This document shows, piece by piece, positions 1 to 8,711 of a DNA stretch of 49,033 bases (the first letter of the stretch is position 1; each line of letters opens with the position of its first letter). The DNA comes from Alistipes sp. GTDB taxonomy: Bacteria; Bacteroidota; Bacteroidia; Bacteroidales; Rikenellaceae. A model generated the notes under the pieces. The model saw only the letters and a program-made list of their open reading frames with translations. It made no database searches and was not told the origin of the DNA. Both the position numbers and the translations under genes were made by a program. The DNA lies in assembly GCA_020026375.1 (NCBI GenBank), contig JAHHQN010000015.1, positions 1-49,033 of the forward strand. Direction: 5' to 3'.

Positions 1-62
1 AATGGGGCAGACTGTAAATCTGCTGGCTTACGCCTTCGGTGGTTCGAATCCATCACTTCCCA
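1..62 (+). tRNA. tRNA-Tyr (GUA), 5' end cut by window edge
   Basis: The anticodon loop ctGTAaa lies at about 12-18, and the T arm (ggtgg ttcgaat ccatc) and acceptor 3' strand run to position 62. The D arm and acceptor 5' strand lie outside the window. No CCA is encoded. It precedes tRNA-Gly and tuf, the usual order in Bacteroidales, so it is probably part of one tRNA-tuf transcript. Confidence 0.9.
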
Positions 63-152
63 CTTAATAGAAACCGATTGGAGTTGCATGACTTTGTCTT
101 GAGAATTTTAATTCGAAAGCAAGGATGAGGAACTCTGATACGGTGTATTTTT

Positions 153-225
153 GCGGAAGTAGCTCAGTTGATAGAGCATTAGCCTTCCAAGCTAAGGGTC
201 GCGAGTTTGAGCCTCGTCTTCCGCT
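153..225 (+). tRNA. tRNA-Gly (UCC)
   Basis: The acceptor stem gcggaag pairs with cttccgc, the D arm begins gctcagttg, and the anticodon stem ttagc/gctaa carries loop cttccaa with anticodon TCC. The T loop is tttgagc. The gene is 73 nt with discriminator T and no encoded CCA. About 90 nt without visible structure separate it from tRNA-Tyr, and 131 nt of A+T-rich leader separate it from tuf. Confidence 0.93.
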
Positions 226-356
226 CGAAAGCAGTAGTAGCGTGTGGTGCTTACATCAAATGCCGGTTCGGCGGGGGTGAAAGCGTTGCCGCTTGTTCTG
301 CGAGATGAATTATTAAAACTTAGATTAATTTTTAATATTTTAAAATATTTAATACT

Positions 357-1544
357 ATGGCAAAAGAAAAATTTGACCGTTCGAAACCGCACGTGAACAT
401 CGGTACCATCGGTCACGTAGACCACGGTAAGACTACTCTTACTGCTGCTATTACCACAGTTCTCGCAAAGAAGGGCCTTTCTGAGCTTCGTTCTTTCGAC
501 CAGATCGATAACGCTCCCGAGGAGAAAGAGCGTGGTATTACCATCAACACTTCGCACGTTGAGTACCAGACCGCAGCTCGCCACTACGCTCACGTAGACT
601 GCCCGGGTCACGCCGACTATGTAAAGAACATGGTTACCGGTGCTGCTCAGATGGACGGTGCAATTTTGGTTGTTGCTGCTACTGACGGTCCCATGCCCCA
701 GACCAACGAGCACGTTCTGTTGGCTCGCCAGGTGAACGTTCCCCGTATCGTTGTTTTCCTGAACAAGTGCGATATGGTTGACGATCCCGAGATGCTCGAC
801 CTCGTTGAGATGGAGGTTCGCGACCTGCTTTCGAAATATGACTATGATGGTGACAACGCTCCTATCATCCGTGGTTCGGCTCTTGGTGGTCTGAACGGCG
901 ATGCTAAGTGGGAGGAGAAGATCATGGAGCTCATGGACGCTGTTGATGAGTACATTCCCCTGCCCCAGCGTGAGAACGAGAAGCCTTTCTTGATGCCTGT
1001 TGAGGATATCTTCTCGATCACCGGTCGTGGTACCGTTGTTACAGGTCGTATCGAGACTGGTATTATCCACGTAGGTGACCCCGTAGAGATCGTAGGTTTG
1101 GAGGAGAAGACTCTGAACTCGACTTGTACCGGTGTCGAGATGTTCCGCAAGCTCCTCGATGAGGGTGAGGCTGGTGACAACGTAGGTCTGTTGCTCCGCG
1201 GTATCGACAAGAAGGACGTTAAGCGTGGTATGGTTGTTGCTAAGCCCGGTTCGATCACTCCCCACACCGAGTTCGAGGCTGAGGTTTATATCCTGAAGAA
1301 GGAAGAGGGTGGTCGTCACACTCCTTTCCACAACAACTACCGTCCCCAGTTCTACCTGCGTACTATGGACGTTACCGGTGAGGTTCATCTTCCCGAGGGC
1401 GTTGACATGGTAATGCCTGGTGACCACGTAACCATCACCGTTAAGCTGATCTACCCCGTAGCTCTCAATGAGGGTCTTCGTTTCGCAATCCGCGAGGGTG
1501 GCCGTACAGTAGGTGCTGGTCAGATCCTGAAAGTAGTGAAGTAA
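357..1544 (+). CDS. tuf: Elongation factor Tu
   Basis: EF-Tu is the GTPase that brings aminoacyl-tRNA to the ribosomal A site. The 395-residue product has the usual length. The G1 loop GHVDHGKT is at residues 19-26, followed by G3 DCPGH, G4 NKCD and G5 SAL, then the two C-terminal beta-barrel domains. The start ATG follows a very A+T-rich leader with no Shine-Dalgarno sequence, as is normal for Bacteroidota. It lies between tRNA-Gly and tRNA-Trp, the classic tRNA-tuf-secE-nusG arrangement, so expression is expected to be high and growth-rate linked. Its codon use is strongly biased (GGT, CGT, ACC), consistent with that. No anomaly seen. Confidence 0.99.
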   Translation: MAKEKFDRSKPHVNIGTIGHVDHGKTTLTAAITTVLAKKGLSELRSFDQIDNAPEEKERGITINTSHVEYQTAARHYAHVDCPGHADYVKNMVTGAAQMDGAILVVAATDGPMPQTNEHVLLARQVNVPRIVVFLNKCDMVDDPEMLDLVEMEVRDLLSKYDYDGDNAPIIRGSALGGLNGDAKWEEKIMELMDAVDEYIPLPQRENEKPFLMPVEDIFSITGRGTVVTGRIETGIIHVGDPVEIVGLEEKTLNSTCTGVEMFRKLLDEGEAGDNVGLLLRGIDKKDVKRGMVVAKPGSITPHTEFEAEVYILKKEEGGRHTPFHNNYRPQFYLRTMDVTGEVHLPEGVDMVMPGDHVTITVKLIYPVALNEGLRFAIREGGRTVGAGQILKVVK

Positions 1545-1560
1545 TCACAATACTGTTCAA

Positions 1561-1591
1561 CAAGGAGCAGTGCAGCAAGTGCTGCTCCTTG
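1561..1591 (+). other. Hairpin between tuf and tRNA-Trp
   Basis: A perfect 10-bp inverted repeat, caaggagcag (1561-1570) and ctgctccttg (1582-1591), lies 16 nt after the tuf stop and 4 nt before tRNA-Trp. An alternative inner stem gcagca/tgctgc (1572-1585) is also possible. The tail (gattt) is not a true T run, so it may be a weak terminator or a processing site that separates tuf mRNA from the tRNA. Confidence 0.6.
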
Positions 1592-1595
1592 ATTT

Positions 1596-1669
1596 AGGAG
1601 CATAGTTCAAGGGCAGAATAGCGGTCTCCAAAACCGTTGATGGGAGTTCGAATCTCTCTGCTCCTGCCA
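1596..1669 (+). tRNA. tRNA-Trp (CCA anticodon)
   Basis: The acceptor aggagca pairs with tgctcct, and the anticodon loop ctccaaa has anticodon CCA. The T arm contains ttcgaat. Unlike the Tyr, Gly, Arg and fMet genes here, the 3' CCA is encoded (1667-1669). secE starts 16 nt later, so the tRNA is probably cut out of the tuf-secE-nusG transcript. Confidence 0.93.
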
Positions 1670-1685
1670 ATAAAATACGAAAGCA

Positions 1686-1883
1686 ATGCTTAATTACTTT
1701 AAAGAATCCTATAACGAGCTTGTAAATAAGGTCACATGGCCTTCTTTCTCGCAGCTCCAGAGTTCGACCATCGTTGTGATGATTGCTTCAGCAATATTCG
1801 CGGTGGTTGTTTTGGCTATGGACATTAGCTTCAAGAACATCATGGATGTCGTTTATAGAACACTGGGCAATCTTGGCAACTAA
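1686..1883 (+). CDS. secE: Preprotein translocase subunit SecE
   Basis: SecE is the essential clamp subunit of the SecYEG channel in the inner membrane. The 65-residue protein is the short single-span form found in most bacteria: an amphipathic start with the conserved segment NELVNKVTWPS, then one membrane segment at about residues 28-48. It sits between tRNA-Trp and nusG, 12 nt ahead of nusG, as in most bacterial genomes. Identification rests on the conserved KVTWP motif, length and neighbours. Confidence 0.96.
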   Translation: MLNYFKESYNELVNKVTWPSFSQLQSSTIVVMIASAIFAVVVLAMDISFKNIMDVVYRTLGNLGN

Positions 1884-1895
1884 TTATTACGAATA

Positions 1896-2456
1896 ATGGG
1901 CGAGATTCAGAAACAGTGGTATGTGGTCCGTGCTATCGGCGGTAAGGAGGCGAAGGTCAAAGAGTACCTCGAGTCCGAAATCCGTCATAACCACTTGGAG
2001 GACTATATTTCTCAGGTGTTAATTCCCACCGAGAAAATCTATTCAATTCGTAACGGAAAGAAGGTCTCGAAAGAGAGAGTTTCTTATCCGGGTTATGTGT
2101 TGGTTGAAGCAGCTTTTGTAGGCCAGATTCCGATTATCATTCGTAACACTCCCAATGTACTCGGCTTCCTGGGCGATACCAAAGAGGACAGTCGCAAGAT
2201 GAACGCTACACCGCTCCGTCCACAGGAGGTAGCGCGTATCCTCGGTAGAGTCGACGAGCTGAATGCAATGGAAGAGGAAAACGAGATACCCTTCTTTGTC
2301 GGTGAGACCGTCAAGGTCACCGATGGCCCTTTCTCAAGCTTCCAGGGTACCATCGAGGAAGTCGACAACGAGCGCAAGAAACTCACAGTATCGGTGAAGA
2401 TATTTGGGCGCAAAACTCCTATGGAGTTGGGTTTCACACAAGTAGAAAAAGAATAA
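1896..2456 (+). CDS. nusG: Transcription termination/antitermination protein NusG
   Basis: NusG binds the clamp of RNA polymerase and links it to Rho or the ribosome. The 186-residue product opens with the NGN domain (QKQWYVVRAIGGKEAKV) and ends with the KOW domain (VKVTDGPFSSFQGTIEEV, about residues 128-145). The length is normal for the family. The stop is 16 nt before rplK, in the usual secE-nusG-rplK order. Confidence 0.98.
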   Translation: MGEIQKQWYVVRAIGGKEAKVKEYLESEIRHNHLEDYISQVLIPTEKIYSIRNGKKVSKERVSYPGYVLVEAAFVGQIPIIIRNTPNVLGFLGDTKEDSRKMNATPLRPQEVARILGRVDELNAMEEENEIPFFVGETVKVTDGPFSSFQGTIEEVDNERKKLTVSVKIFGRKTPMELGFTQVEKE

Positions 2457-2472
2457 AAAAACCAAGTAAACT

Positions 2473-2913
2473 ATGGCAAAAGAGGTTGCTGCATTTATCA
2501 AATTGCAGATTAAAGGTGGTGCCGCCAATCCTTCGCCCCCGGTTGGTCCCGCATTGGGTTCTAAGGGAGTCAACATCATGGACTTCTGTAAGCAGTTCAA
2601 TGCGCGTACTCAGGACAAGGCTGGAAAGGTTCTCCCGGTTATCATCACGGTTTACAGCGACAAGTCGTTTGACTTCGTTGTTAAACAGCCGCCCGTTGCT
2701 GTTCAACTTAAGGAAGCAATTAAGGTAGCGAAAGGTTCCGCACAGCCTAACCGTGACAAGGTAGGTCAGATCACATGGGATCAAATTCGTGAAATCGCTC
2801 AGGACAAGATGCCTGACATGAACTGCTTTACAGTAGAGGCCGCCATGAAGATGGTAGCAGGTACTGCCCGCAGCATGGGTATCAGCGTCGTAGGTGAATT
2901 TCCTAACAAGTAA
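2473..2913 (+). CDS. rplK: 50S ribosomal protein L11
   Basis: L11 forms the GTPase-associated centre of the large subunit with L10 and L7/L12 and is the target of thiopeptides. The 146 residues begin MAKEVAAFIKLQIKGG and carry the proline-rich linker NPSPPVGPALG (about residues 20-30) and the C-terminal rRNA-binding segment. The length is normal. It lies 8 nt upstream of rplA, normally its co-transcribed and co-regulated partner. Confidence 0.99.
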   Translation: MAKEVAAFIKLQIKGGAANPSPPVGPALGSKGVNIMDFCKQFNARTQDKAGKVLPVIITVYSDKSFDFVVKQPPVAVQLKEAIKVAKGSAQPNRDKVGQITWDQIREIAQDKMPDMNCFTVEAAMKMVAGTARSMGISVVGEFPNK

Positions 2914-2921
2914 TTGAGAAG

Positions 2922-3620
2922 ATGAGTAAATTGACAAAAAATCAAAAAATCGCTTACGCAAAGGTTGAAGCCGGTAAGGCTTACAAGCTTTCTGAGGCTG
3001 CCAATCTTCTGAAGGAAATCACTTTCACAAAATTTGATGCTTCGGTAGATATTGACGTGCGCCTGGGTGTTGACCCCCGTAAGGCTAATCAAATGGTGCG
3101 TGGTGTCGTAACCCTTCCCCACGGAACAGGTAAGACAGTTCGCGTATTGGTACTTTGTACTCCCGAGAAAGAGGCAGACGCTAAGGCAGCTGGTGCCGAT
3201 TACGTAGGTCTGGACGAGTACGTTGACAAGATCAAGTCCGGTTGGACCGATGTTGACGTGATCATCTGTACTCCTAACGTAATGGGTAAGGTAGGTGCTC
3301 TGGGTCGTATCCTCGGTCCCCGCGGTCTTATGCCTAACCCCAAAACCGGTACGGTTACAATGGACGTGGCTAAGGCTGTGAATGAGGTGAAGGCCGGTAA
3401 GATCGACTTCAAGGTCGACAAGTTCGGTATCATCCATACATCAGTAGGCAAGATTTCGTTTTCAGCAGAGCAGATTGCGCAGAACGCCAGTGAGGTGTTG
3501 AACACAATCATCAAGTTGAAACCCGCTGCTGCTAAAGGTTCTTATGTGAAGAGTATCTATCTCTCGACCACTATGAGTCCCGGTTTGCAGATCGATGCCA
3601 AATCAGTAGAAACCAAATAA
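2922..3620 (+). CDS. rplA: 50S ribosomal protein L1
   Basis: L1 builds the mobile L1 stalk at the E site and in many bacteria represses translation of the L11-L1 mRNA. The 232-residue product is full length and contains the family segments ANQMVRGVVTLPHGTGK and GRILGPRGLMPNPKTGTVT. It is 8 nt after rplK and 16 nt before rplJ. I did not find a clear mimic of the L1 rRNA site in the rplK leader. Confidence 0.99.
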   Translation: MSKLTKNQKIAYAKVEAGKAYKLSEAANLLKEITFTKFDASVDIDVRLGVDPRKANQMVRGVVTLPHGTGKTVRVLVLCTPEKEADAKAAGADYVGLDEYVDKIKSGWTDVDVIICTPNVMGKVGALGRILGPRGLMPNPKTGTVTMDVAKAVNEVKAGKIDFKVDKFGIIHTSVGKISFSAEQIAQNASEVLNTIIKLKPAAAKGSYVKSIYLSTTMSPGLQIDAKSVETK

Positions 3621-3636
3621 AAGAGGATTGTAAGAG

Positions 3637-4161
3637 ATGACTAAGGAAGAAAAGTTGGTTGTTATTAACAGCCTTGCCGAGCAGCTCGAGGCATATCCCC
3701 ATTTCTACATCACCGATATCGAGTCTTTGAATGCCGAGCAGACCGCTGCTCTGCGTAAGAAGTGCTTCGAGAAGGAGGTTAAGCTGGTAGTGTGCAAGAA
3801 CACACTGTTGGCCAAGGCTCTCGAGAAGGTGGAGAAGGCTGACGCTGAGTTGGTAAAAGTACTGGAGGGCTCGACCTCCGTTATGTTCACCCACGTTGCG
3901 AAGAACCCCGCGGTTTTGATCAAGGAGTTCCGCAAGACAGCTGACAAGCCCGTTTTGAAGGCAGCTTATGCCGAGGGTGGTGTCTATGTCGGTGACGATC
4001 AGATCGAGACACTTTGTAACATCAAGTCTAAGGAGGAACTTATCGCAGACGTTATCGCTCTGTTGCAGTCTCCCGCGAAGAATGTTATTTCTGCATTGCA
4101 GGGTAATGCAGGTCAGAAGATTGCAGGTATCGTAAAGACACTTGAATCGAGAAACAACTAA
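3637..4161 (+). CDS. rplJ: 50S ribosomal protein L10
   Basis: L10 anchors the L7/L12 dimers to the ribosome stalk. The 174 residues show the L10 features: an N-terminal rRNA-binding domain with CKNTLLAKAL at about residues 53-62 and a C-terminal helix that binds L7/L12. It starts 16 nt after rplA. A 42-nt A-rich gap separates it from rplL, which is made in excess over L10. That gap has no obvious hairpin. Confidence 0.98.
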   Translation: MTKEEKLVVINSLAEQLEAYPHFYITDIESLNAEQTAALRKKCFEKEVKLVVCKNTLLAKALEKVEKADAELVKVLEGSTSVMFTHVAKNPAVLIKEFRKTADKPVLKAAYAEGGVYVGDDQIETLCNIKSKEELIADVIALLQSPAKNVISALQGNAGQKIAGIVKTLESRNN

Positions 4162-4203
4162 TCACAATTAAGAAAAAAATAAAAATTTAATAAGCTTACA
4201 ACT

Positions 4204-4578
4204 ATGGCAGACGTAAAGAAACTTGCTGAAGAATTGGTAAACTTGAAGGTTACCGAGGTTAACGAACTCGCACAGATCCTCAAGGAGGAGTACGGTATTG
4301 AGCCCGCTGCTGCTGCAGTAGCAGTTGCTGCTCCCGCTGCAGGCGCTGAGGCCGCAGCTGCTGAGAAGACATCTTTCGACGTAATCCTGAAGGGTGCTGG
4401 TCAGGCTAAGCTCCAGGTAATCAAGGTCGTTAAGGATATCGCTGGTCTCTCGCTCGGTGATGCTAAGGCTCTGGTAGACGGTGCACCCAAGGCTGTTAAG
4501 GAGGGTGTTTCGAAGGAAGAGGCTGAGCAGATCAAGGGTCAGCTTGAGGAAGCAGGTGCAGAGGTTGAGCTTAAGTAG
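4204..4578 (+). CDS. rplL: 50S ribosomal protein L7/L12
   Basis: L7/L12 is the multi-copy stalk protein that recruits translational GTPases. The 124 residues show the N-terminal dimerisation domain, an Ala-rich hinge (PAAAAVAVAAPAAGAEAAAA, about residues 34-53) and the conserved C-terminal domain with LKGAGQAKLQVIKVV and GLSLGDAKALVDGAP. It is the last ribosomal gene before a 237-nt structured spacer and rpoB. Confidence 0.99.
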   Translation: MADVKKLAEELVNLKVTEVNELAQILKEEYGIEPAAAAVAVAAPAAGAEAAAAEKTSFDVILKGAGQAKLQVIKVVKDIAGLSLGDAKALVDGAPKAVKEGVSKEEAEQIKGQLEEAGAEVELK

Positions 4579-4610
4579 TATTGCTGCTTAACTCGCATCA
4601 AATTAAAGCA

Positions 4611-4650
4611 GGTGTAGGGCTTATCGTAGTATAAGCTCTATGCCTTTTCT
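4611..4650 (+). terminator. rplL-rpoB attenuator-type hairpin
   Basis: Bases 4611-4624 (ggtgtagggcttat) pair with 4631-4644 (ataagctctatgcc) to give a 14-bp stem with three G-U pairs and a 6-nt loop, followed at once by ttttctt. It has the form of an intrinsic terminator but stands inside the operon, 171 nt before rpoB. That fits a partial terminator setting the ratio of ribosomal protein to polymerase transcripts, as known for the E. coli rplL-rpoB gap. No separate promoter was recognised after it. Confidence 0.75.
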
Positions 4651-4705
4651 TGCTCTAAAGTATTGGAAGTGCCGATTAGGAGCTGTGTCCGTACTTTGGA
4701 ATTGG

Positions 4706-4742
4706 TGCTCCCGGGGTGTATTGTACACCTGAGTCGGGGGCA
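4706..4742 (+). promoter_or_regulatory. Second hairpin in the rpoB leader
   Basis: An outer 8-bp stem (tgctcccg 4706-4713 with cgggggca 4735-4742) is followed by an inner 7-bp stem (ggggtgta/tacacct region, 4714-4730) around a 3-nt loop, with a 4-nt bulge gagt at 4731-4734. It has no T run, so it is not a terminator. It could be an RNase III-type processing site or a control element for rpoB. The structure is read by eye. Confidence 0.5.
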
Positions 4743-4815
4743 TTTAAGGGATAATTACCCTGCATTATCGGGAGCGTAACCCGCCAACTACACTTCAACT
4801 AATTTGGATTTTACG

Positions 4816-7800
4816 ATGTCCACAGCAAAAACACAACAGAGAATTAGCTTTACTTCCATCAAGAATCGTGTGCCCTATCCCGACTTGCTGGAGATTCAGC
4901 TTAAATCATTCCGTGATTTTTTCCAGATGGATACCACTGCAGAGAATCGTAAAAACGAAGGTCTCTACAAAGTATTCCAGGAGAATTTCCCAATTACGGA
5001 TACCCGGAACAACTTCGTTCTGGAGTTTATCGACTACTATATTGACCCGCCCCGTTACTCCATCGAGGAGTGTCTGGAGCGCGGCCTGACTTACAGTGTC
5101 CCCCTTAAAGCAAAACTCAAGCTTTATTGCACCGACACCGAACACGAGGAGTTCGGTACCGTGGTACAAGACGTGTATTTCGGTATGATCCCCTACATGA
5201 CAGAGCGTGGTACTTTTGTCATTAATGGTGCTGAGCGTGTCATCGTATCTCAGTTGCACCGTTCGCCCGGTGTGTTCTTCGGCGAGAGCATGCACACCAA
5301 CGGTACAAAACTCTATTCGGCACGTATCATTCCCTTCAAGGGTTCGTGGATTGAGTTTGCCACCGACATCAACAGCGTGATGTATGCCTACATCGACCGT
5401 AAGAAGAAGTTGCCTGTCACCACGCTGCTGCGTGCCATCGGTTTCGAAACCGACCGACAGATTCTCGAAATCTTCGACCTGGCGGACGAAATCAAGGTCA
5501 ACAAGGCCAACCTGAAGAAGGCCGTAGGCCGCAAGCTGGCTGCGCGTGTCCTGCTCACATGGGTCGAGGACTTCGTTGATGAGGATACCGGTGAGGTAGT
5601 CTCCATCGAGCGTAACAACGTCATTGTCGACCGTGAGACCGTACTGGAGGAGGAGCATATCGACGAGATTCTCGAGAGCGGTGTGAAGACCATTCTCCTG
5701 CACAAGGACAACCAGTCGGGTATCGACTACTCGATTATCTACAATACATTGCAGAAAGACACCTGCAACTCCGAAAAGGAGGCTGTCGTTCACATCTACA
5801 GGCAGCTGCGCGCTTCGGAGCCGCCCGATGAGGCGACTGCACGCGATGTCATTGACAAGTTGTTCTTCTCTGACAAGCGTTATGACTTGGGTGACGTAGG
5901 TCGTTACCGTATCAACAAGAAGTTGAACCTCGATACCGACCCCTCTATCCGCACCTTGACCCGTGAGGATATCATCGCCATCATCAAGTATCTGATTCTG
6001 CTGATCAACTCGAAAGCCGACGTGGACGATATCGACCACTTGTCGAACCGTCGAGTGCGTATCGTGGGCGAGCAGCTGGCCAACCAGTTCTCGGTAGGTT
6101 TCGTGCGCATGGCACGTACCATTCGCGAGCGCATGAACGTACGCGACAATGAGGTGTTCACTCCCGTCGACCTGATTAACGCCAAGACCCTCTCTTCGGT
6201 CATCAACTCGTTCTTCGGTACTTCGCAGTTGTCGCAGTTCCTCGACCAGATCAACCCCCTGGCCGAGATTACCCACAAGCGTCGTCTTTCGGCACTCGGT
6301 CCCGGCGGTCTTTCTCGTGACCGTGCAGGTTTCGAGGTGCGAGACGTACACTACACCCACTACGGCCGACTCTGTCCTATCGAGTCTCCCGAGGGTCCCA
6401 ACATCGGTCTGATTTCGTCGTTGTGTGTCTACGCGAAGATTTCGCCCATGGGATTCATCGAGACCCCCTTCCGTACGGTTACGGATTCGAAAATCGACAT
6501 GGACAACTCGCACATCAAGTACTACTCGGCCGAGGAGGAGGAGGGCAAGATTGTGGCCCAGTCGAATATCCCCATCGACGATGAGGGTAACTTCCTGGAG
6601 CCCGACCGTATCAAGGCCCGTGAGGGTGCCGACTTCCCCGTGGTGACCGCTGCGGACGTCGACCTGATGGACGTTGCCCCCAACCAGATTGCCTCGATTG
6701 CAGCAAGTTTGGTTCCCTTCCTGGAGCACGACGACGCGAACCGTGCGTTGATGGGTTCTAACATGATGCGTCAGGCAGTACCTCTTGTTACTCCCGAGGC
6801 TCCCATCGTGGGTACCGGCATCGAGAAGGATATGATTTCCGACAGCCGTATCCAGATTGTGGCCAAGAAGGACGGTGAGGTGGTATTTGCCGATGCCACA
6901 CAGATTCAAATCAAGTACGAGCGTACCGAGGACGAGATTCTGGCTTCGTTCGAGCCGGAGGTGACCACCTACATGCTCCCCCGTTACCGCCGTACCAACC
7001 AGAATACCTCTGTGACCCTGAGTCCTATCGTCCTGACGGGCGACCATGTGAAGAAGGGTCAGATTCTTACCCAGGGTTACTCTACCGAGCAGGGCGAGTT
7101 GGCTTTGGGACGTAACCTGAAGGTGGCCTTCATGCCCTGGAAGGGTTACAACTTCGAGGACGCTATCGTGATTTCGGAGCGTATCCAGCGTGAGGATATC
7201 TTCACCTCGGTTCACGTCGACGAGTATATCATGGAGGTGCGCGACACCAAGCGCGGTGTCGAGGAGCTGACTTCGGATATCCCCAACGTGAGCGAGGACG
7301 CTACCAAGGACCTCGACACCAACGGTATTATCCGTGTGGGTGCCGTCGTTCACCCGGGCGATATCCTCATCGGTAAGATCACCCCCAAGGGTGAAAGCGA
7401 CCCCTCGCCCGAGGAGAAGCTGCTGCGCGCCATCTTCGGCGACAAGGCCGGCGATGTGAAGGACGCTTCGATGAAGGCCCAGCCTTCGCTCCACGGTGTG
7501 GTCATCGGCACGACACTTTACAGTCGTGTGGCCAAGGACGGCAAACGCAGCCGTGCGGCCGAGCGCGCCATGCTGGAGAAGTTCGACGAGAAGTTCGCTA
7601 CCCAGGTGGCCGAGCTGACCGAGCGTCTGGTCGACAAGCTGTGGACACTGCTCGAGGGCAAGACCACGGTAGGTGTTACCGATTACTTCGGTGTCGAGAT
7701 TTACCCCGCAGGTACGAAGTTCTCGAAGACCATGCTGGAGGAAATCGCTCACAAGGATACCGACGAGAAGACCGGTGTGGTGATGGGCTACCTCGATTTG

Positions 7801-8676
7801 GGCGCCTGCAAGTGGACGGGTGACGAGCATATCGACCACCTGATCGAGACCACCATCAACAACTATACCATCGAGTGGAAGAAGGCCGATGCGGCCATCA
7901 AGCGCGAGAAGTACAACTTCACCAACGGTGACGAACTTCCCCAGACCGGTGTCATTCAGATGGCCAAGGTCTACATCGCCAAGAAGCGTAAGCTGAAGGT
8001 GGGTGACAAGATGGCGGGTCGTCACGGTAACAAGGGTATCGTTGCGCGTGTCGTACGCGATGAGGATATGCCCTTCCTGGAGGACGGTTCGATTGTCGAC
8101 ATCTGTCTGAACCCCCTGGGTGTGCCTTCGCGTATGAACCTGGGTCAGATTTACGAGACCGTGCTCGGTTGGGCCGGTCGTGAGTTGGGCCTGAAGTTCG
8201 CCACCCCGATTTTCGACGGTGCAACACTCGACGAAATCAACGAGTACACAGCCAAGGCAGGTCTGCCCCACAGTGGTCGTACCCGTTTGTTCGACGGTGG
8301 TACCGGCGAGATGTTCGACCAGCCCGCAACTGTCGGTGTGATCTACATGCTGAAGCTGGGTCACATGATTGATGATAAGATGCACGCGCGTTCGATCGGT
8401 CCCTACTCGCTCATTACCCAGCAGCCGTTGGGTGGTAAGGCACAGTTCGGTGGTCAGCGTTTCGGTGAGATGGAGGTTTGGGCACTCGAAGGCTTCGGTG
8501 CCGCCAACATTCTTCAGGAGATTCTTACCATCAAGTCCGATGACGTGATGGGCCGTGCCAAGGCTTACGAGGCCATTGTCAAGGGCGACAACATGCCCAA
8601 GCCGGGTATTCCCGAGGCGATGAACGTGTTGCTGCACGAGCTTCGCGGATTGGCGCTGTCGGTCAAACTGGAGTAA
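4816..8676 (+). CDS. rpoB: DNA-directed RNA polymerase subunit beta
   Basis: RpoB is the beta subunit, forming one side of the active-site cleft. I chose ATG 4816 (MSTAKTQQRISF) over an in-frame TTG at 4804, because known Bacteroidales RpoB proteins start with a similar MS..NQR segment. The 1286-residue product has the rifampicin region with D, H and S at the positions equivalent to E. coli 516, 526 and 531 (LSQFLDQINPLAEITHKRRL), which suggests no resistance change at these sites. It also has the catalytic-region segment GDKMAGRHGNKG and the C-terminal segment GGQRFGEMEVWALEG. rpoC follows 35 nt later. Confidence 0.98.
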   Translation: MSTAKTQQRISFTSIKNRVPYPDLLEIQLKSFRDFFQMDTTAENRKNEGLYKVFQENFPITDTRNNFVLEFIDYYIDPPRYSIEECLERGLTYSVPLKAKLKLYCTDTEHEEFGTVVQDVYFGMIPYMTERGTFVINGAERVIVSQLHRSPGVFFGESMHTNGTKLYSARIIPFKGSWIEFATDINSVMYAYIDRKKKLPVTTLLRAIGFETDRQILEIFDLADEIKVNKANLKKAVGRKLAARVLLTWVEDFVDEDTGEVVSIERNNVIVDRETVLEEEHIDEILESGVKTILLHKDNQSGIDYSIIYNTLQKDTCNSEKEAVVHIYRQLRASEPPDEATARDVIDKLFFSDKRYDLGDVGRYRINKKLNLDTDPSIRTLTREDIIAIIKYLILLINSKADVDDIDHLSNRRVRIVGEQLANQFSVGFVRMARTIRERMNVRDNEVFTPVDLINAKTLSSVINSFFGTSQLSQFLDQINPLAEITHKRRLSALGPGGLSRDRAGFEVRDVHYTHYGRLCPIESPEGPNIGLISSLCVYAKISPMGFIETPFRTVTDSKIDMDNSHIKYYSAEEEEGKIVAQSNIPIDDEGNFLEPDRIKAREGADFPVVTAADVDLMDVAPNQIASIAASLVPFLEHDDANRALMGSNMMRQAVPLVTPEAPIVGTGIEKDMISDSRIQIVAKKDGEVVFADATQIQIKYERTEDEILASFEPEVTTYMLPRYRRTNQNTSVTLSPIVLTGDHVKKGQILTQGYSTEQGELALGRNLKVAFMPWKGYNFEDAIVISERIQREDIFTSVHVDEYIMEVRDTKRGVEELTSDIPNVSEDATKDLDTNGIIRVGAVVHPGDILIGKITPKGESDPSPEEKLLRAIFGDKAGDVKDASMKAQPSLHGVVIGTTLYSRVAKDGKRSRAAERAMLEKFDEKFATQVAELTERLVDKLWTLLEGKTTVGVTDYFGVEIYPAGTKFSKTMLEEIAHKDTDEKTGVVMGYLDLGACKWTGDEHIDHLIETTINNYTIEWKKADAAIKREKYNFTNGDELPQTGVIQMAKVYIAKKRKLKVGDKMAGRHGNKGIVARVVRDEDMPFLEDGSIVDICLNPLGVPSRMNLGQIYETVLGWAGRELGLKFATPIFDGATLDEINEYTAKAGLPHSGRTRLFDGGTGEMFDQPATVGVIYMLKLGHMIDDKMHARSIGPYSLITQQPLGGKAQFGGQRFGEMEVWALEGFGAANILQEILTIKSDDVMGRAKAYEAIVKGDNMPKPGIPEAMNVLLHELRGLALSVKLE

Positions 8677-8711
8677 GGAGTTTTTAGAGGATAAGAAAAA
8701 CGAGAACAAAT

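Noticed and set aside
192..1427. 411-codon - strand open frame over tuf
   Set aside because: It is antisense to EF-Tu, arises from its strong codon bias, and has no family features.
4804..4815. TTG start for rpoB four codons upstream
   Set aside because: ATG 4816 gives the N terminus expected for Bacteroidales RpoB, and the added MDFT is not family-like.
5904..6460. Rifampicin-resistance change in rpoB
   Set aside because: The key Asp, His and Ser of the rifampicin region are the sensitive type. Other differences from E. coli look like normal Bacteroidota variation.
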